Positions 41,441 through 43,215 of a DNA stretch of 43,215 nt are shown one piece after another. A program made the position numbers and the translations under genes. Below the pieces are notes generated by a model. That model did no database searches. It was not told the origin of the DNA and saw only the letters and a program-made list of their open reading frames with translations. Origin of the DNA: Candidatus Omnitrophota bacterium (lineage in GTDB: Bacteria; Omnitrophota; Gorgyraeia; 2-01-FULL-45-10); the NCBI GenBank assembly GCA_020057115.1, contig JAGVGJ010000040.1, forward strand, positions 1 through 43,215, read 5' to 3'. The number at the start of each line of letters is the position of its first letter. Position 1 is the stretch's first letter.

Positions 41441-43011
41441 GCGGAGGCGCGCTGAATAATACTGGTGCAAGCACTGGTGTAAACATTGGTCATTCGGGCA
41501 CTGGTGTGTTCAACCAGAGCGGAGGGACAGTCACGATCGCTAACAATTTGTACATGGGTCTTACTGGTACTTCGAGCAGCACTTACAACCTAATCGCAGC
41601 GGGTATTTTAAGTGTGCCTCGGCTTGTCCTTGGTGATTATGGGAATGGTGCCTTTAATCAGACCGGAGGTACCGCTACGTTCAATTCACGAATTTACATG
41701 GGTAGATATTCGGGTGGCAATGCTACCTACAATCTTAGCGGCGGCACATTGAGCGTGGCGAGCTTTGAGCCAAATGGTGCAGGCACAAGCGAGTTTAATA
41801 TTAACGGTGCTACGACCTCAGGCACGATCGATGGCACATGGACAACGATGGACATCGACTCTTTCAATGTAGCCAAAACCGCATCCAGCACAGCCACATT
41901 CAATCTTGGTTCTGGAAAAACAATCCAAACAAGCGGTTATGCGGCAGTGGGTAATCTTGCTAATTCTAATGGTACCTTTAATTTAAATGGAGGGACTTTA
42001 TCCGTTGGAACAGATTTAACTGTAGGCAATTTGGGAAGTGGCGCAATTAATCAATCTAGCGGAGCGGTATCGGCAGGGAGATACATTACTCTTGGCTGGG
42101 GCTCTGGAACAACAGGCAGTTACAACTTGAGTGGAGGCACGCTTGCGACAGGCACCGGCGGCTCAGGAGCCGGAACCATTGGAAATAATGGCAAAGGTAC
42201 ATTCACTCAAACAGGCGGAACGGCGACAATCAATGGCTGGACAAATATCGCGAATGCTACGACTGCGAATGATAGTTCGTTCACAATAAGCGGAGGAAGC
42301 AGCGTAGCGAATTTCCAGGGATTAACCATTGGTTACCTTGGCACAGGAAGGGTTATCCAAGACGGGGGAACCGTAAACCAATCGGGAACCGGCTATTCAT
42401 TAAATCTGGGTAATCAGTCCGGTGTGCACGGTTACTATACGCTGAATGATGGAACTCTGAATTCCCAACTAGTTGCGGCCGGTGTTTTTGGTATCGGTGA
42501 ATTCACGCAAAACGGTGGCACGCATGGGGGATCCGGAACATACAATTTAAATGGCGGTACTTTGAACGTCAAAGCGTTTGCCCCTAATTCTGCGCAAGCA
42601 ACCAGCACCTTCAACGTCAACGGTATTACGACCTCCGGTACCATTGATGGCGATTGGACCACACTGCCTGTCGATAACTTTAACGTCGGCTCCAGCGGTT
42701 CCTTTACACTTGCATCCGGCAAGACATTGAAGGCTGCCAATATCAGCGCAACAGGAGGCTCGATATCAGGATTTAGTCTCGATAAGTTCAATATCACATA
42801 CAGGGGATTTACTGATATAGCCGGAGGAAGCTTCACGCTGGCCGAGGGGAGCCTTACGGCTAAGTTCGAAATCGGCAGTTCGCCGATCCCCGAACCGGCG
42901 ACGGTGGTGAGCGTGTTAAGTGGGCTTTTGATGCTTACTTTCAGAAGGGTACTCAGGCTTGGTGAGGAGCATCAACATAAAGTAAAGCGACATCGGCCGA
43001 AGAAGAAATAA
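41437..43011 (+). CDS. PEP-CTERM repeat protein, C-terminal part (frameshifted gene)
   Basis: This is the continuation of the same surface protein. It is made of repeats of two alternating types, GXGXFNQSGGTVTI and TYNLSGGTLSV, about 40 residues each, probably forming a beta-helix. A longer module of about 50 residues with TTSGTIDGTWTTMDIDSFNV occurs twice (about 41782 and 42600). The C-terminus has IPEPATVVSVLSGLLMLTFR, a PEP motif, a membrane segment and a basic tail, the sorting signal for exosortase. The N-terminal ATG is probably not a real start. Composition is poorer in GC than the neighbours. Confidence 0.85.
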   Translation: MSGGALNNTGASTGVNIGHSGTGVFNQSGGTVTIANNLYMGLTGTSSSTYNLIAAGILSVPRLVLGDYGNGAFNQTGGTATFNSRIYMGRYSGGNATYNLSGGTLSVASFEPNGAGTSEFNINGATTSGTIDGTWTTMDIDSFNVAKTASSTATFNLGSGKTIQTSGYAAVGNLANSNGTFNLNGGTLSVGTDLTVGNLGSGAINQSSGAVSAGRYITLGWGSGTTGSYNLSGGTLATGTGGSGAGTIGNNGKGTFTQTGGTATINGWTNIANATTANDSSFTISGGSSVANFQGLTIGYLGTGRVIQDGGTVNQSGTGYSLNLGNQSGVHGYYTLNDGTLNSQLVAAGVFGIGEFTQNGGTHGGSGTYNLNGGTLNVKAFAPNSAQATSTFNVNGITTSGTIDGDWTTLPVDNFNVGSSGSFTLASGKTLKAANISATGGSISGFSLDKFNITYRGFTDIAGGSFTLAEGSLTAKFEIGSSPIPEPATVVSVLSGLLMLTFRRVLRLGEEHQHKVKRHRPKKK

Positions 43012-43030
43012 GCGTTTTAGGTCATAGCAC

Positions 43031-43071
43031 AACAAGCGCGTGATAGCGAAAGTTATCACGCGCTTGTTTTA
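43031..43071 (+). terminator. Strong intrinsic terminator after the PEP-CTERM gene
   Basis: ACAAGCGCGTGATA at 43032-43045 pairs with TATCACGCGCTTGT at 43054-43067, 14 perfect base pairs around an 8-base loop (GCGAAAGT), then TTTT. It follows the stop of the PEP-CTERM gene by 20 bases. The bases from 43072 to 43128 show nothing I can identify. Confidence 0.9.
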
Positions 43072-43128
43072 TATTATCGCCTCATGCTTCATAGCGGCCC
43101 TTTTGGGGCAGGTCTTATGTGCAAGCGA

Positions 43129-43177
43129 AACATAGGTTACACTTTAAACCGGGGACATAGGTTACACTTTTACCCGG
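43129..43177 (+). repeat. Tandem 25-bp motif, insertion-sequence end-like
   Basis: ACATAGGTTACACTTT occurs at 43130 and again at 43155, a period of 25 bases, each followed by AAACC or TACCC and with GGGG before the second. Sequences of this kind resemble the ends of IS481-type elements as I recall them. The window ends before any transposase could be seen, so the assignment is tentative. Confidence 0.45.
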
Positions 43178-43215
43178 TTTAATTGAGCTTTAAAACTCTG
43201 TTTTGTCGTAGGTCA

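Overview
The window looks like a chromosomal segment of a Gram-negative, uncultivated-type bacterium, most plausibly a member of the PVC side of the tree such as Omnitrophota. That placement is an inference from memory of gene style and repeats, with perhaps 60% confidence; no search was run. Outer-membrane traits are clear: a TonB-dependent receptor, TonB, and an LpxL-like acyltransferase. A PEP-CTERM surface protein also fits. Almost every gene is on the + strand; the one clear exception is a plsC-like acyltransferase near 38 kb.

Region 1 (1-15.8 kb) is a continuous S10-spc-alpha ribosomal superoperon. It runs from the tail of EF-Tu through rpsJ, rplC, rplD, rplW, rplB, rpsS, rplV, rpsC, rplP, rpmC, rpsQ, rplN, rplX, rplE, rpsN, rpsH, rplF, rplR, rpsE, rplO, secY, adk, map, infA, rpmJ, rpsM, rpsK, rpsD, rpoA and rplQ. 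rpmD (L30) is missing from its usual place. Several ribosomal proteins carry lysine-rich extensions. Five gaps between these genes hold short arrays of 7-bp units.

Region 2 (15.8-22.6 kb) is a central-carbon operon: aspartate-type aminotransferase, a two-subunit LeuCD-type hydro-lyase, an isocitrate dehydrogenase-like enzyme, malate dehydrogenase, a dihydrolipoyl dehydrogenase and a free-standing 76-residue lipoyl domain. Read together it suggests an oxaloacetate/malate to 2-oxoglutarate branch in which the LeuCD-type enzyme may act as the aconitase.

Region 3 (22.6-25.2 kb) holds three overlapping envelope-lipid genes: an MGDG-synthase/MurG-like glycosyltransferase, an LpxL-like acyltransferase and a family 2 glycosyltransferase. 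Region 4 (25.3-28.8 kb) is a glycogen branching enzyme overlapping a TMTC-like membrane protein with TPRs.

Region 5 (28.9-32.0 kb) is a B12 uptake unit: a near-consensus promoter, a cobalamin riboswitch with a terminator platform, a BtuB-like receptor, then tonB behind a palindromic element. Region 6 (32.0-37.8 kb) has glucose-6-phosphate isomerase, a SYLF-domain protein, a DUF362/ferredoxin protein and glycogen phosphorylase; with glgB these imply a glycogen store. Region 7 (37.8-40.7 kb) has plsC, a degenerate YchF-like protein, a small membrane protein and a double ACT-domain protein.

Region 8 (40.7-43.2 kb) looks accessory: a promoter directly followed by a terminator, a dispersed palindromic repeat, a repetitive PEP-CTERM protein broken by one frameshift, a strong terminator, and a tandem 25-bp motif that resembles an insertion-sequence end.

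The most unusual signal is the non-coding heptad arrays. Three unrelated sequence families all use a 7-bp unit. One family has fixed ends and recurs at seven sites in this window, including two 30-bp copies that are identical although 38 kb apart. No CRISPR array, rRNA or tRNA was seen.
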